Shown: one piece after another, positions 57,492 through 64,000 of the stretch
Position numbering within the stretch: the first letter of the stretch is position 1
Layout of the letters: each line of letters starts with the position of its first letter
Origin: JAXDAY01 sp034679345
Lineage (GTDB): Bacteria; Eisenbacteria; RBG-16-71-46; CAIMUX01; VGJL01
Length of the DNA stretch: 64,000 nt
NCBI GenBank assembly: GCA_034679345.1
Contig: JAXDAY010000029.1
Location: 124,001 to 188,000, forward strand
Direction of reading: 5' to 3'
The notes under the pieces: model-generated
The model's input: only the letters and a program-made list of their open reading frames with translations
The model's database searches: none
What the model was told of the DNA's origin: nothing
Translations under genes and position numbers: made by a program

Positions 57492-58946
57492 ATGAAGGCG
57501 CGGGGATGGCATCAGCCACTCGACTTCGGGGACGCCGAAGGGCTCGTCAGGATCTTCGAGGAGGCGAGCCCCGAGGATCTCACATCAGAACTCGTCAAGA
57601 GGCTGGGGAGGAAGACCCAAGAAGACGATCTCTACCTCGCCGCCGCCCGTGCGGCGGTGCGATCGACGCGGATGGAGGGGCTCGGCGGCGGCCGTGTTCC
57701 CCACGGGCTCTTCATCCTGCGATCCCACCGGGAGCTGGGCGCGCGACTGACTCCCGATCTTCGACCGTATCCTCTGGCCGCGGCTTCCCGACGGATCCAC
57801 GCCGAGATGCGCGATCCCCACTTCGGGCCCTCCCTGCTCTTGGAGTTTGCCCCCCACGCGGAGGGGAGCAAGGAGGAGATCCTCTTCTCCTATCTGGAGG
57901 CGGTGCGATTCGGCAACACCGACCTCGCCGATCACATCTTCTCGTGGCTCTTTCGAAACATCTCGGCGGAGGAGATCGCCGATCTGCTCTGGACCGGAGG
58001 ACTTGAGGGGGTTTGTCTCGGCAGCTTCAAGCTGACCGGAGCGATCGAGTCGTATCATCTGCTCCAGGCCTTGGGATGGGAGCACGGCGCGGTGTTGTTG
58101 CGGGGAGTGGTGCGCCACCAGGCCCACCGGCTCGCGGGGCCCAACCCGTTCGAGGTCTGCCGCGATCGAATCGCCTCCGAGGGGCTGCTCGAGAAGGCCC
58201 ACAGAAGGTTGCCGGGGGAGAGGGGGCGCGGGGAGAACGATCCCGGGGGAGTCTGGCGAACGGCCATCCAGTGGGCCTCGTCTTCGCCCGAGGCCCGCAG
58301 CGATCTTGCCGTGCGGCTTCTCTGCGGCGAGTGGAGCCTCGAGGACTACTGGGAGGCGGTCTCGATCGGTTCCGCGCTGCTATTCCTGGGCGCCGTGGCA
58401 TCGGGCCACCCCGCCGCCCGCTCGGCGCAGATGGCGATCGCCGTGCACGGACTGCGCGGTCTCGTACGCTATGGAAACCTCGCGCAGAAGGTGATGGCGA
58501 GTCTCCTGGTCGGGCGCACTCCGGAGTTCCGGGGCTGCGATCCCTCCTGGGCCCAGGTCGGGGTACGCAGGCTCGAGGAGGGCCTGCGGGCAAGCGGCCG
58601 CGCGCCGGATCAGCTTGGCCAGGCGCTGGAGGGCTGGCACGCGGAGGACGCTCTGGCTTGCGTGGCGGCCACCTCGGCCGACCTGAACGGCGCGGCGGGC
58701 CTGATTCCTGTCCTGGATCACCGGCTGGCGTTTCTCCACGGCCTGGAGGGGCTCGGGCCGACCTTCCATCTCGCCCAGTGCGAAGCGTTCCAGGCGGGGA
58801 GATCGCCTCATCGCTGGGTGCATCTCGCCTGCAGCGCGTGGCTCTTCACCGTCTGGCCCGACCGCGGCCTCCTCGACGAGCCCCGGCTTGCGGAGCTCGC
58901 GGACCGCAGGAGGAAGAGCTTGGCAAAAGAGCGGAGGGGACGCTAG
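57492..58946 (+). CDS. Hypothetical protein, probably helical
   Basis: The protein has 484 residues. ATG 57492 is preferred (GAGGAGCGGGAAG upstream). No signal or TM. It is helix-rich with many conserved-looking aromatic and histidine residues: ESYHLLQALGWEHGAVLL, LRGVVRHQAHRLAG, HFGPSLLLEFAPHAEG and SPHRWVHLACSAWLFTVW. The pattern of histidines and the alpha-helical character recall questin-oxidase-like proteins (DUF4243), but I cannot confirm it. It lies between gltX and tRNA-Glu and has its own promoter. Confidence 0.65.
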   Translation: MKARGWHQPLDFGDAEGLVRIFEEASPEDLTSELVKRLGRKTQEDDLYLAAARAAVRSTRMEGLGGGRVPHGLFILRSHRELGARLTPDLRPYPLAAASRRIHAEMRDPHFGPSLLLEFAPHAEGSKEEILFSYLEAVRFGNTDLADHIFSWLFRNISAEEIADLLWTGGLEGVCLGSFKLTGAIESYHLLQALGWEHGAVLLRGVVRHQAHRLAGPNPFEVCRDRIASEGLLEKAHRRLPGERGRGENDPGGVWRTAIQWASSSPEARSDLAVRLLCGEWSLEDYWEAVSIGSALLFLGAVASGHPAARSAQMAIAVHGLRGLVRYGNLAQKVMASLLVGRTPEFRGCDPSWAQVGVRRLEEGLRASGRAPDQLGQALEGWHAEDALACVAATSADLNGAAGLIPVLDHRLAFLHGLEGLGPTFHLAQCEAFQAGRSPHRWVHLACSAWLFTVWPDRGLLDEPRLAELADRRRKSLAKERRGR

Positions 58947-58977
58947 CATCTGGGTTCGTCCGCCGGTCCGGCAGGGC

Positions 58978-59006
58978 TTGTCCGGCGGCCTCCGTTTTTC
59001 TAGAAT
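58978..59006 (+). promoter_or_regulatory. Promoter of tRNA-Glu
   Basis: TTGTCC (58978-58983), exactly 17 bases, TAGAAT (59001-59006). Start near 59013, 12 bases before the tRNA. Confidence 0.6.
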
Positions 59007-59024
59007 CGGCCAGGCAGATCACGT

Positions 59025-59099
59025 GGCGCTATCGTCTAGGGGTCAGGACGGATGGTTCTCAGCCATCAAACCGGGGTTCGAATCCCCGTAGCGCTACCA
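59025..59099 (+). tRNA. tRNA-Glu (anticodon CTC)
   Basis: Acceptor GGCGCTA (59025-59031) pairs with TAGCGCT (59089-59095), with a G-U wobble as the first pair, then discriminator A at 59096 and encoded CCA (59097-59099). Anticodon stem GATGG/CCATC with loop TT-CTC-AG, anticodon CTC (glutamate). T-arm GGGGTTCGAATCCCC. The last six bases overlap the stop codon region of the opposite-strand MFS gene. Confidence 0.96.
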
Positions 59100-60449
59100 T
59101 GACGAAGAAGGGGGCGCTCCAGCCGGAACACCCCCTTCTCTTTTGAGCTCCCGCTCTGCTCGTTCCTCCGACACCGCGGCGAGGAGGACTCCGCCGACGA
59201 GGAAGAAGACGCTCACCGACAGGACCGCCGAGCGCAGGCCGCCCGAGATCCAGGTCATCGCGCCGAAGACGGCGGGTCCCAGGACCGAGGCGAATCGACC
59301 GGCGACGGCAAAGAAGCCGTAGATCTCAGCGCTGCGCCGCTCCGGAACCCACCGCGCGAGAAGCGAGCGGGAGACGGCCTGGATCCCGCCGAGGAAGGCT
59401 CCCGCCGAGAGCCCGATCGCCCAGAACTCCGCGTGCGCGTTCCCCAGGATGCCGACCCACCGCGTCCAGAGAGTCAGCATGAGAAAGACGGCTAGCTGGA
59501 GCAGGAGAACCGGCTTGTGGCCCATGCGATCGGCAAGCAGTCCGGCTGACAGCGAACCCAGGAATCCCGTTGCCTGAATCGCGAGAAAGAGGGAGGCGAG
59601 CTCGGCCGGCGCGAATCCAAGCTCCGCCGCGGCGAAGATCGAGGCGGTCGCCACGATCGTCTGGATCGCGTCGTTGTAGAGCAGATAAGCGATCAGGAAT
59701 CGCAGGAAGTGCGGGGTGCGGCGCAGTCCTCGCAGCGTGGCGCGGGCACGGGCGAGCCCCGCGGTCCAGGAAACGGGCTCGCCGGATGAATGCCTCTCCC
59801 GGGTGAGCAGCAGGGGCATGGCGAAGAGGATCCACCAGATCCCTGCTCCGGCAAAACAGACCCGCAGCGCCGCTTGCGTCCCAGAAAGCCCCACGCGCTC
59901 GGGCGCGGCGAGGATCATGAGATTGAGCGCCAGGAACGCCCCGCCGCCGAGGTAGCCCACGCCCCAGGCAAGGCCCGAGACGCGGCCGATTCGATCGGGC
60001 GGCGCCAGGCTCGGAAGAATCGAGCTGTAAAGGACCGACGCGACGGCGAACGCCCCGTAAGCGGCAGCGAACAGCATCGATCCGCGGATCCACTGACCCG
60101 GCCCCACGGAGGCGAGAGCGATCGTGAAGAGGCCGCCCAGGAGCGTGAAGGCCCGCAGCATGCCCATCCGTCTTCCGGATGCGTCGGACCAGGCCCCGAG
60201 AACGGGGGCGACGACGGCAACGCAGAGCATCGTCAGCGAAACGATCCAGGTGTAGAGGGTCCCGCCGGGAATCGTCGCGCCGAGCACGCGCACTCCCACC
60301 GCACCCCCGGCCACTTGTTCGGCGAAGTACTGGTTGAAAAGAACGGCGAGGACCGTCGTGGCGAAGGCTGAATCGCCCGCATCATAGAGACAGAAGGACA
60401 GGATCCTGCCGCGGTCGACCCGATCCGTGCGCGTCATCCGCGGGAGCAT
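59094..60449 (-). CDS. MFS transporter, UMF1/Atg22-like family
   Basis: The protein has 451 residues with about 12 TM helices. SFCLYDAGDSAFATTVLAVL (LYDxANSAFATT-type) is the UMF1 signature, then GAWSDASGRRMGML (MFS A-motif type) and LLADRMGHKPVLLL in the second half. It may export small solutes; the yeast relative Atg22 effluxes amino acids from the vacuole. The start could be ATG 60449 or 60437; neither has a clear ribosome site. Its C-terminal codons and stop overlap tRNA-Glu and its terminator on the other strand. Confidence 0.88.
   Translation of the reverse strand: MLPRMTRTDRVDRGRILSFCLYDAGDSAFATTVLAVLFNQYFAEQVAGGAVGVRVLGATIPGGTLYTWIVSLTMLCVAVVAPVLGAWSDASGRRMGMLRAFTLLGGLFTIALASVGPGQWIRGSMLFAAAYGAFAVASVLYSSILPSLAPPDRIGRVSGLAWGVGYLGGGAFLALNLMILAAPERVGLSGTQAALRVCFAGAGIWWILFAMPLLLTRERHSSGEPVSWTAGLARARATLRGLRRTPHFLRFLIAYLLYNDAIQTIVATASIFAAAELGFAPAELASLFLAIQATGFLGSLSAGLLADRMGHKPVLLLQLAVFLMLTLWTRWVGILGNAHAEFWAIGLSAGAFLGGIQAVSRSLLARWVPERRSAEIYGFFAVAGRFASVLGPAVFGAMTWISGGLRSAVLSVSVFFLVGGVLLAAVSEERAERELKREGGVPAGAPPSSSW
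59106..59144 (+). terminator. Intrinsic terminator after tRNA-Glu
   Basis: AGAAGGGGG (59106-59114) pairs with CCCCCTTCT (59131-59139), a 9-bp stem and a 16-base loop, followed by CTTTT. It lies inside the end of the convergent MFS gene. Confidence 0.7.
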
Positions 60450-60513
60450 AGAGGCGCCCCGTCATGGATCACAAGCGGATCCAGGCGATCACTGCGACAT
60501 GATCGAAGCGGTG

Positions 60514-60542
60514 TTGCGCGGAGACCCTCGCGCGGCTATGAT
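60514..60542 (+). promoter_or_regulatory. Promoter of the LTD/cysteine-module protein
   Basis: TTGCGC (60514-60519), 17 bases, TATGAT (60537-60542). Start near 60549, giving a ~95-nt leader to ATG 60644. Confidence 0.55.
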
Positions 60543-60643
60543 CAGGCGCGACTTGGTTAGCGACCGCGCGAGCCCGGCGCGGCCTGTGGCGCATCCATGC
60601 ACTGCACAAGAGGTGATCGCATTCCCCCCAAGGAGGAAATCTC

Positions 60644-63286
60644 ATGACCCGAGTGCTAACGGCATTGCTCTGTCTTTGCGCAGTCGCGGGGCTCGCGCAG
60701 GCTCAGCAGATCGTGATCAACGAAGCCATTTACGATTCCGAAAGCACGGATACCGACACCTGGGTCGAGCTGAAGGGCCCGGCCGGCATGTCGCTCAACG
60801 GTTACCGTGTCATCGGGTGGAATGGAAACGGTGGGGTTCTTTACAATCCCATCCCGCTCGACGGCTATGTCATTCCAGATGACGGCTACTTCATGATCGC
60901 GCAGAACGGCGCGAACCCCTGGGCCGATCTGGTGACGAACCTCGTCGACTTCCAGAACGGACCCGACTCGATCAAACTGCAGTTCAACAATGGCACCGAC
61001 TACGTCGATGTCGACGCAGTGGGATACGAGACGCACACGACGGAGATCTTCGGCGGCGAGGGATCGCCCTGCGTGGGGCAAGTCCCGCCCAACTCGATGG
61101 CGCGCTGCCCCGATGGGTGGGATACGCAGAACAACGCGGCCGATTTCATTCAGGACACCGCCCCGACCCCCGGAGCGCCGAACCAGGGCACATGCTCCTC
61201 TCCGGGCGCCTGCTGCTTCACCGATGGGACCTGCGAGGTCCTCTCGCTGGACGCCTGCCTGCAGGCGGGCGGCACATTCCAGGGCGAGGGAACCGTCTGC
61301 GACCCGAATCCCTGCGAGGTGACTCAGCCGACCGACCGCACCCTGTGCGAGATCGCCGCGGACGATCCGACGACGGGACTCCCGGTTCTCCTGGGCGAGT
61401 GGGTCCGGGTGCAGGGAGTGGCGATCACCGACAGCGACAACTGGCAGACCTCGCACCTCGAGTTCGAGATCACCGACGGCGAGTGCTGCGTCGACGTCTT
61501 CTGGAGCGGCGTGACGAGCCCGCTCGTCCAGCGGGGCGACCTCGTCGAGGTCGTCGGAACGGTCGCCCACTACAATGGCTTGACCGAGATTGCGTTGCCG
61601 GACATGAGCGTCACGATCCTCTCGAGCGGAAACCCGCTTCCCGAGCCGGGCGTGATCACGACCGGCGAGCTCGCGCTGAACGGCGAGAACTACGAGAACT
61701 GCCTGATCAAGCTCGAGTGCGTCGACCTCGTGAGCGGAACCTGGCCGGCGGACGGACAGAACGCGAACCTCACGATCGACGACGGCACGGGGCCGGTCAC
61801 CCTGCGCATCGACAAGGAGACCGACATCGACGGCTCGCCCGCTCCGACGGGTCCCTTCACGCTCGTGGGCGTCGCCTGGCAGTTCGACTCGAGCGAGCCT
61901 TACACCTCGGGGTATCAGATCCTCCCGCGTGGCACCTCGGATCTCTATCTCGATGATTGCCAGGTCTTCACGGGAGCCTGCTGCTTCACCGACGGCACCT
62001 GCGAGGTCCTGACCTCCACCGAGTGCGCCGGCCTCGGAGGCGAGTACCAGGGCGACGACATCCCGTGCGACCCGAACCCCTGCGAGCCCGCTGTCCCGAC
62101 CGATCGGACCCTTTGCGAGGTCGCCGAGGACGATCCGGCCACCGGAAGGCCGATGCTCGAGGGCGAGTGGGTCCGCGTCCAGGGCGTGGCGCTGACGAAC
62201 TCGGACCAGTGGCAGTCGAGCAACATCGAGTTCCAGATCACGGACGGCGACTGCTGCATGACGATCTTCCAGAGCGGGACGACGAATCCGTTCGTGGCGA
62301 TCGGAGACCTGGTCGAGGTGATCGGCACGGTGATCATCTACAACGGCAAGACCGAGATCTCCACGCCCGACTTCTCGATCACGATCCTCTCGAGCGGCAA
62401 TCCGCTTCCGGAGCCGACCCTCATCACGACGGGCGAGCTGTTCGCGAATGGAGAGAACTACGAGGCCTGCCTCATCAAGATCCGCTGCGCCACGATCGTC
62501 TCCGGCACCTGGCCGGCCGAGGGCTCGGACGCGAACATCACGATCGACGACGGATCCGGCCCGACGACGCTGCGCATCGATCGCGACACGAATGTCGACG
62601 GCTCGCCGGCTCCCGATGGTCCCTTCACGGTGATCGGAATCGGGTTCCAGTTCGATTCGAGCGAGCCCTACTTCTCCGGCTACCAGATCATCCCGCGCTT
62701 CGTCGAGGACGTGCTGCTCGACGACTGCGAGCCCGCGACCGGAGCCTGCTGCTTCGTAGACGGGACTTGCACGGTCAACACGATCGAGGAGTGCAACACC
62801 CTGGGCGGCGCCTATCAGGGCGACGACACGGTCTGCGATCCGAATCCTTGCCCGCAGCCGGCGATGGCTTGCTGCTATCCGGACGGCCACTGCGAGTTCA
62901 TCCTCGCGGCGGACTGCGAGGCTCTCGGCGGCGTTCCTCAAGGTTTCGGCACGGTCTGTGAACCGAATCCGTGCCCGCAACCAGCGATGGCCTGCTGCTT
63001 CGAGTCCGGCGAGTGCACCTTCGTCACGGCCGAGGAGTGCACGCAGGCCGGCGGCACGCCGCAGGGATACGGCACCGACTGCGAGCCGAACGACTGCCCG
63101 CAGCCTCCTGCGACGGGCGCCTGCTGCGTCGACGATCAGGGCAACTGCGAGGTCCTCACGCAGGCGCGCTGCGAGGAGATGGGCGGCGCCTACCAGGGCG
63201 ACAACGTGCCCTGCGATCCGAATCCGTGCCCGATCGTGCCGACCAAGACGACGACTTGGGGCCAGATCAAGCACGACTACCGCTAG
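60644..63286 (+). CDS. Exported LTD protein with tandem OB-like domains and six cysteine modules
   Basis: The protein has 880 residues; AAGGAGG precedes the ATG. Signal peptide TRVLTALLCLCAVAGLAQA. A lamin-tail domain follows (about 22-165: VINEAIYDSESTDTDTWVEL and DDGYFMIAQNG). Then the cysteine module GACCFTDGTC...CDPNPC alternates with two ~215-residue duplicated domains (about 226-440 and 483-697; each starts PTDRTLCE and has GEWVRVQGVA, GDLVEV and DGSPAP). These look like OB-fold/beta-barrel units of DUF5689 type. Four more cysteine modules follow (about 700-865). It ends TTTWGQIKHDYR with no FlgD module. Likely surface protein; the function of the tail is unknown. Confidence 0.85.
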   Translation: MTRVLTALLCLCAVAGLAQAQQIVINEAIYDSESTDTDTWVELKGPAGMSLNGYRVIGWNGNGGVLYNPIPLDGYVIPDDGYFMIAQNGANPWADLVTNLVDFQNGPDSIKLQFNNGTDYVDVDAVGYETHTTEIFGGEGSPCVGQVPPNSMARCPDGWDTQNNAADFIQDTAPTPGAPNQGTCSSPGACCFTDGTCEVLSLDACLQAGGTFQGEGTVCDPNPCEVTQPTDRTLCEIAADDPTTGLPVLLGEWVRVQGVAITDSDNWQTSHLEFEITDGECCVDVFWSGVTSPLVQRGDLVEVVGTVAHYNGLTEIALPDMSVTILSSGNPLPEPGVITTGELALNGENYENCLIKLECVDLVSGTWPADGQNANLTIDDGTGPVTLRIDKETDIDGSPAPTGPFTLVGVAWQFDSSEPYTSGYQILPRGTSDLYLDDCQVFTGACCFTDGTCEVLTSTECAGLGGEYQGDDIPCDPNPCEPAVPTDRTLCEVAEDDPATGRPMLEGEWVRVQGVALTNSDQWQSSNIEFQITDGDCCMTIFQSGTTNPFVAIGDLVEVIGTVIIYNGKTEISTPDFSITILSSGNPLPEPTLITTGELFANGENYEACLIKIRCATIVSGTWPAEGSDANITIDDGSGPTTLRIDRDTNVDGSPAPDGPFTVIGIGFQFDSSEPYFSGYQIIPRFVEDVLLDDCEPATGACCFVDGTCTVNTIEECNTLGGAYQGDDTVCDPNPCPQPAMACCYPDGHCEFILAADCEALGGVPQGFGTVCEPNPCPQPAMACCFESGECTFVTAEECTQAGGTPQGYGTDCEPNDCPQPPATGACCVDDQGNCEVLTQARCEEMGGAYQGDNVPCDPNPCPIVPTKTTTWGQIKHDYR

Positions 63287-63321
63287 AGACGAGTCGGGGA
63301 GAACGCTCTCCGAGCCACAGG

Positions 63322-63350
63322 AGCCCGCCCCTTCGGGGGCGGGCTTCTCT
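63322..63350. terminator. Bidirectional hairpin between convergent genes
   Basis: AGCCCGCCCC (63322-63331), UUCG tetraloop, GGGGCGGGCT (63336-63345), a perfect 10-bp stem, then TCTCTTT on the plus strand. It fits an intrinsic terminator for the LTD gene and may also serve the methyltransferase gene from the other side. Confidence 0.75.
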
Positions 63351-63354
63351 TTGA

Positions 63355-64000
63355 TCAGGGGAGTCGATCGAGGGAGAGCGCGTAGAAAGCGATCGCGCCG
63401 GCGGCGGCCACGCCGAGCGATTCGACGCCGGAGGCCATCGGAATGCGCAGGCGGGCGTCGCAGAGCCGGGCAACGGCCGGATCGAGACCCGAGCCCTCGC
63501 GGCCGAGGATCAGGGCGGTGGGCCGGTCGAGCTTCGTCGATCGCAGGTCGAGCCCTTCGTGCGGATCGAGCGAGAGGAGGCGATAGCCGCCTCGCCGCAG
63601 CGAGGCCCACAGGGTCTCCGCATCCACCTCGCATGCGATCGGCAGACGGAAGGAGGCTCCCATCGCGGCCCGCACCGCCTTCGGATGGAATGGGTCGACC
63701 GTCCCCGCGGTGCAGACGAGGCCGTTCAGGCCCGCGGCGAGCGCCGTTCGAACCAGCGAGCCCGCATTCGTCGGATCCTGCAGGCCATGGAGCACGGCGA
63801 TGAGAGGTTGCGCGGCATCGGCCGCCGCGAGCAGAGCGGGCAGATCGCCGGCCGGCCGCTCGAAGAGCCCGACCGCTGCCTGTGGGGTCGTCAGCGTCGA
63901 GACGGCGTCAATCACCGAGCGCGAGGCGGGAGTGACACGCAGGCGCCGGGCGCGGGCGGCGCGATGGATCCGCTGCGCATCCGGCGCGTCGGGATCGAGC
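63355..64000 (-). CDS. TrmH/SpoU family RNA methyltransferase, 5' end outside the window
   Basis: The frame is open to the right edge, so the gene begins beyond 64000; ~214 codons are here. The substrate-binding N-terminal part shows in ARARRLRVTPASRSVIDAVS and TLTTPQAAVGLFERP. The SPOUT domain has VLHGLQDPTNAGSLVRTALA (motif 1), LILGREGSGLDPAV (motif 2) and RIPMASGVESLGVAAAGAIA (motif 3). These make a trefoil-knot SAM site for 2'-O-methylation of rRNA or tRNA. The target nucleotide is not deducible. An internal GTG at 63915 is not the start, since the conserved lead reads upstream of it. Confidence 0.9.
   Translation of the reverse strand, partial: LDPDAPDAQRIHRAARARRLRVTPASRSVIDAVSTLTTPQAAVGLFERPAGDLPALLAAADAAQPLIAVLHGLQDPTNAGSLVRTALAAGLNGLVCTAGTVDPFHPKAVRAAMGASFRLPIACEVDAETLWASLRRGGYRLLSLDPHEGLDLRSTKLDRPTALILGREGSGLDPAVARLCDARLRIPMASGVESLGVAAAGAIAFYALSLDRLP

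Noticed and set aside
61318..62735. Tandem DNA repeat or CRISPR
   Set aside because: Similarity is of coding type (two ~215-codon units with synonymous changes), with no constant spacers.
60656..63634. Long minus-strand frame (992 codons) over the LTD protein
   Set aside because: Composition shows the shadow of repeated cysteine modules; it crosses a strong terminator and lacks a ribosome site. The plus frame is clearly coding.
1..64000. Mobile element or prophage
   Set aside because: No transposase, integrase, phage structural gene, terminal repeat or att-like duplication beside the tRNAs was found.

Overview
This 64 kb window is high-GC chromosomal DNA (roughly two thirds G+C by eye) with densely packed genes, short gaps and many 4-nt ATGA stop/start overlaps. 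Six predicted exported proteins end in a FlgD-like Ig module (WDGRDDxGRxLPxGVYxxRx), and three carry a repeated GACC...CDPNPC cysteine module. GT4 glycosyltransferases, a gingipain-type (C25) peptidase, an RCC1-like propeller and PQQ-like propeller proteins are also present. This mix fits an uncultured FCB-related, diderm bacterium of the Candidatus Eisenbacteria kind. That placement is inference from protein style only; no rRNA or ribosomal protein gene is present. I see no insertion sequence, prophage, CRISPR array or plasmid gene, so this reads as ordinary chromosome.

Layout. 1-5.1 kb: aminotransferase tail, tRNA-Leu, a small membrane protein, a secreted alpha/beta-hydrolase lipoprotein, an unknown protein and an Fn3 lipoprotein. 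5.4-13.1 kb: exported beta-propeller, anchor-L and FlgD-tail proteins, with a polysaccharide deacetylase/GNAT pair between them. 13.2-16.2 kb: a peroxide-response-like unit (Fur-family regulator, rubrerythrin, Fe-S oxidoreductase, DUF3501). 16.3-19.6 kb: S9 and M24 peptidases. 19.7-21.9 kb: a ParA ATPase fused to a glycogen-binding (CBM48/AMPK-beta) domain, overlapping a ParA-like partner without a P-loop, plus a two-TM protein. 22-23.3 kb: MarC and MntP membrane proteins. 23.3-34.7 kb: seven minus-strand genes in close order (glycosyltransferase, beta-barrel, PQQ-like propeller, lipoprotein, a three-glycosyltransferase fusion, ABC exporter, APH-like kinase), a likely surface glycoconjugate system. 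34.9-37.2 kb: sigma factor and secreted subtilase. 37.3-41.7 kb: HEAT protein, HD-GYP and FIST proteins (signalling). 41.8-48.4 kb: UbiE-type methyltransferase, 3-hydroxyacyl-CoA dehydrogenase/quinone reductase pair, a GT2-AcpS-unknown-GT4 operon, and HU. 48.5-53.9 kb: a 1725-residue C25 peptidase. 53.9-59.1 kb: tRNA-Gln, GlnRS, GluRS, an unknown gene and tRNA-Glu. 59.1-64 kb: MFS transporter, an 880-residue LTD/cysteine-module protein and an RNA methyltransferase cut by the window end.

Promoters can be read repeatedly as TTGnnn-17/18-TAnnnT, so a housekeeping sigma-70 consensus is visible. At least one gene (GT2 at 44588) appears to be leaderless. Starts were set mainly by Shine-Dalgarno position and signal peptides; several are TTG or GTG and one seems to be CTG.

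The strongest candidates for an undescribed system are the ParA-glycogen-binding fusion with its degenerate partner (possibly positioning or partitioning of glycogen) and the seven-gene glycosyltransferase/ABC/kinase operon. Both functions are inferred from domain content and gene order alone.
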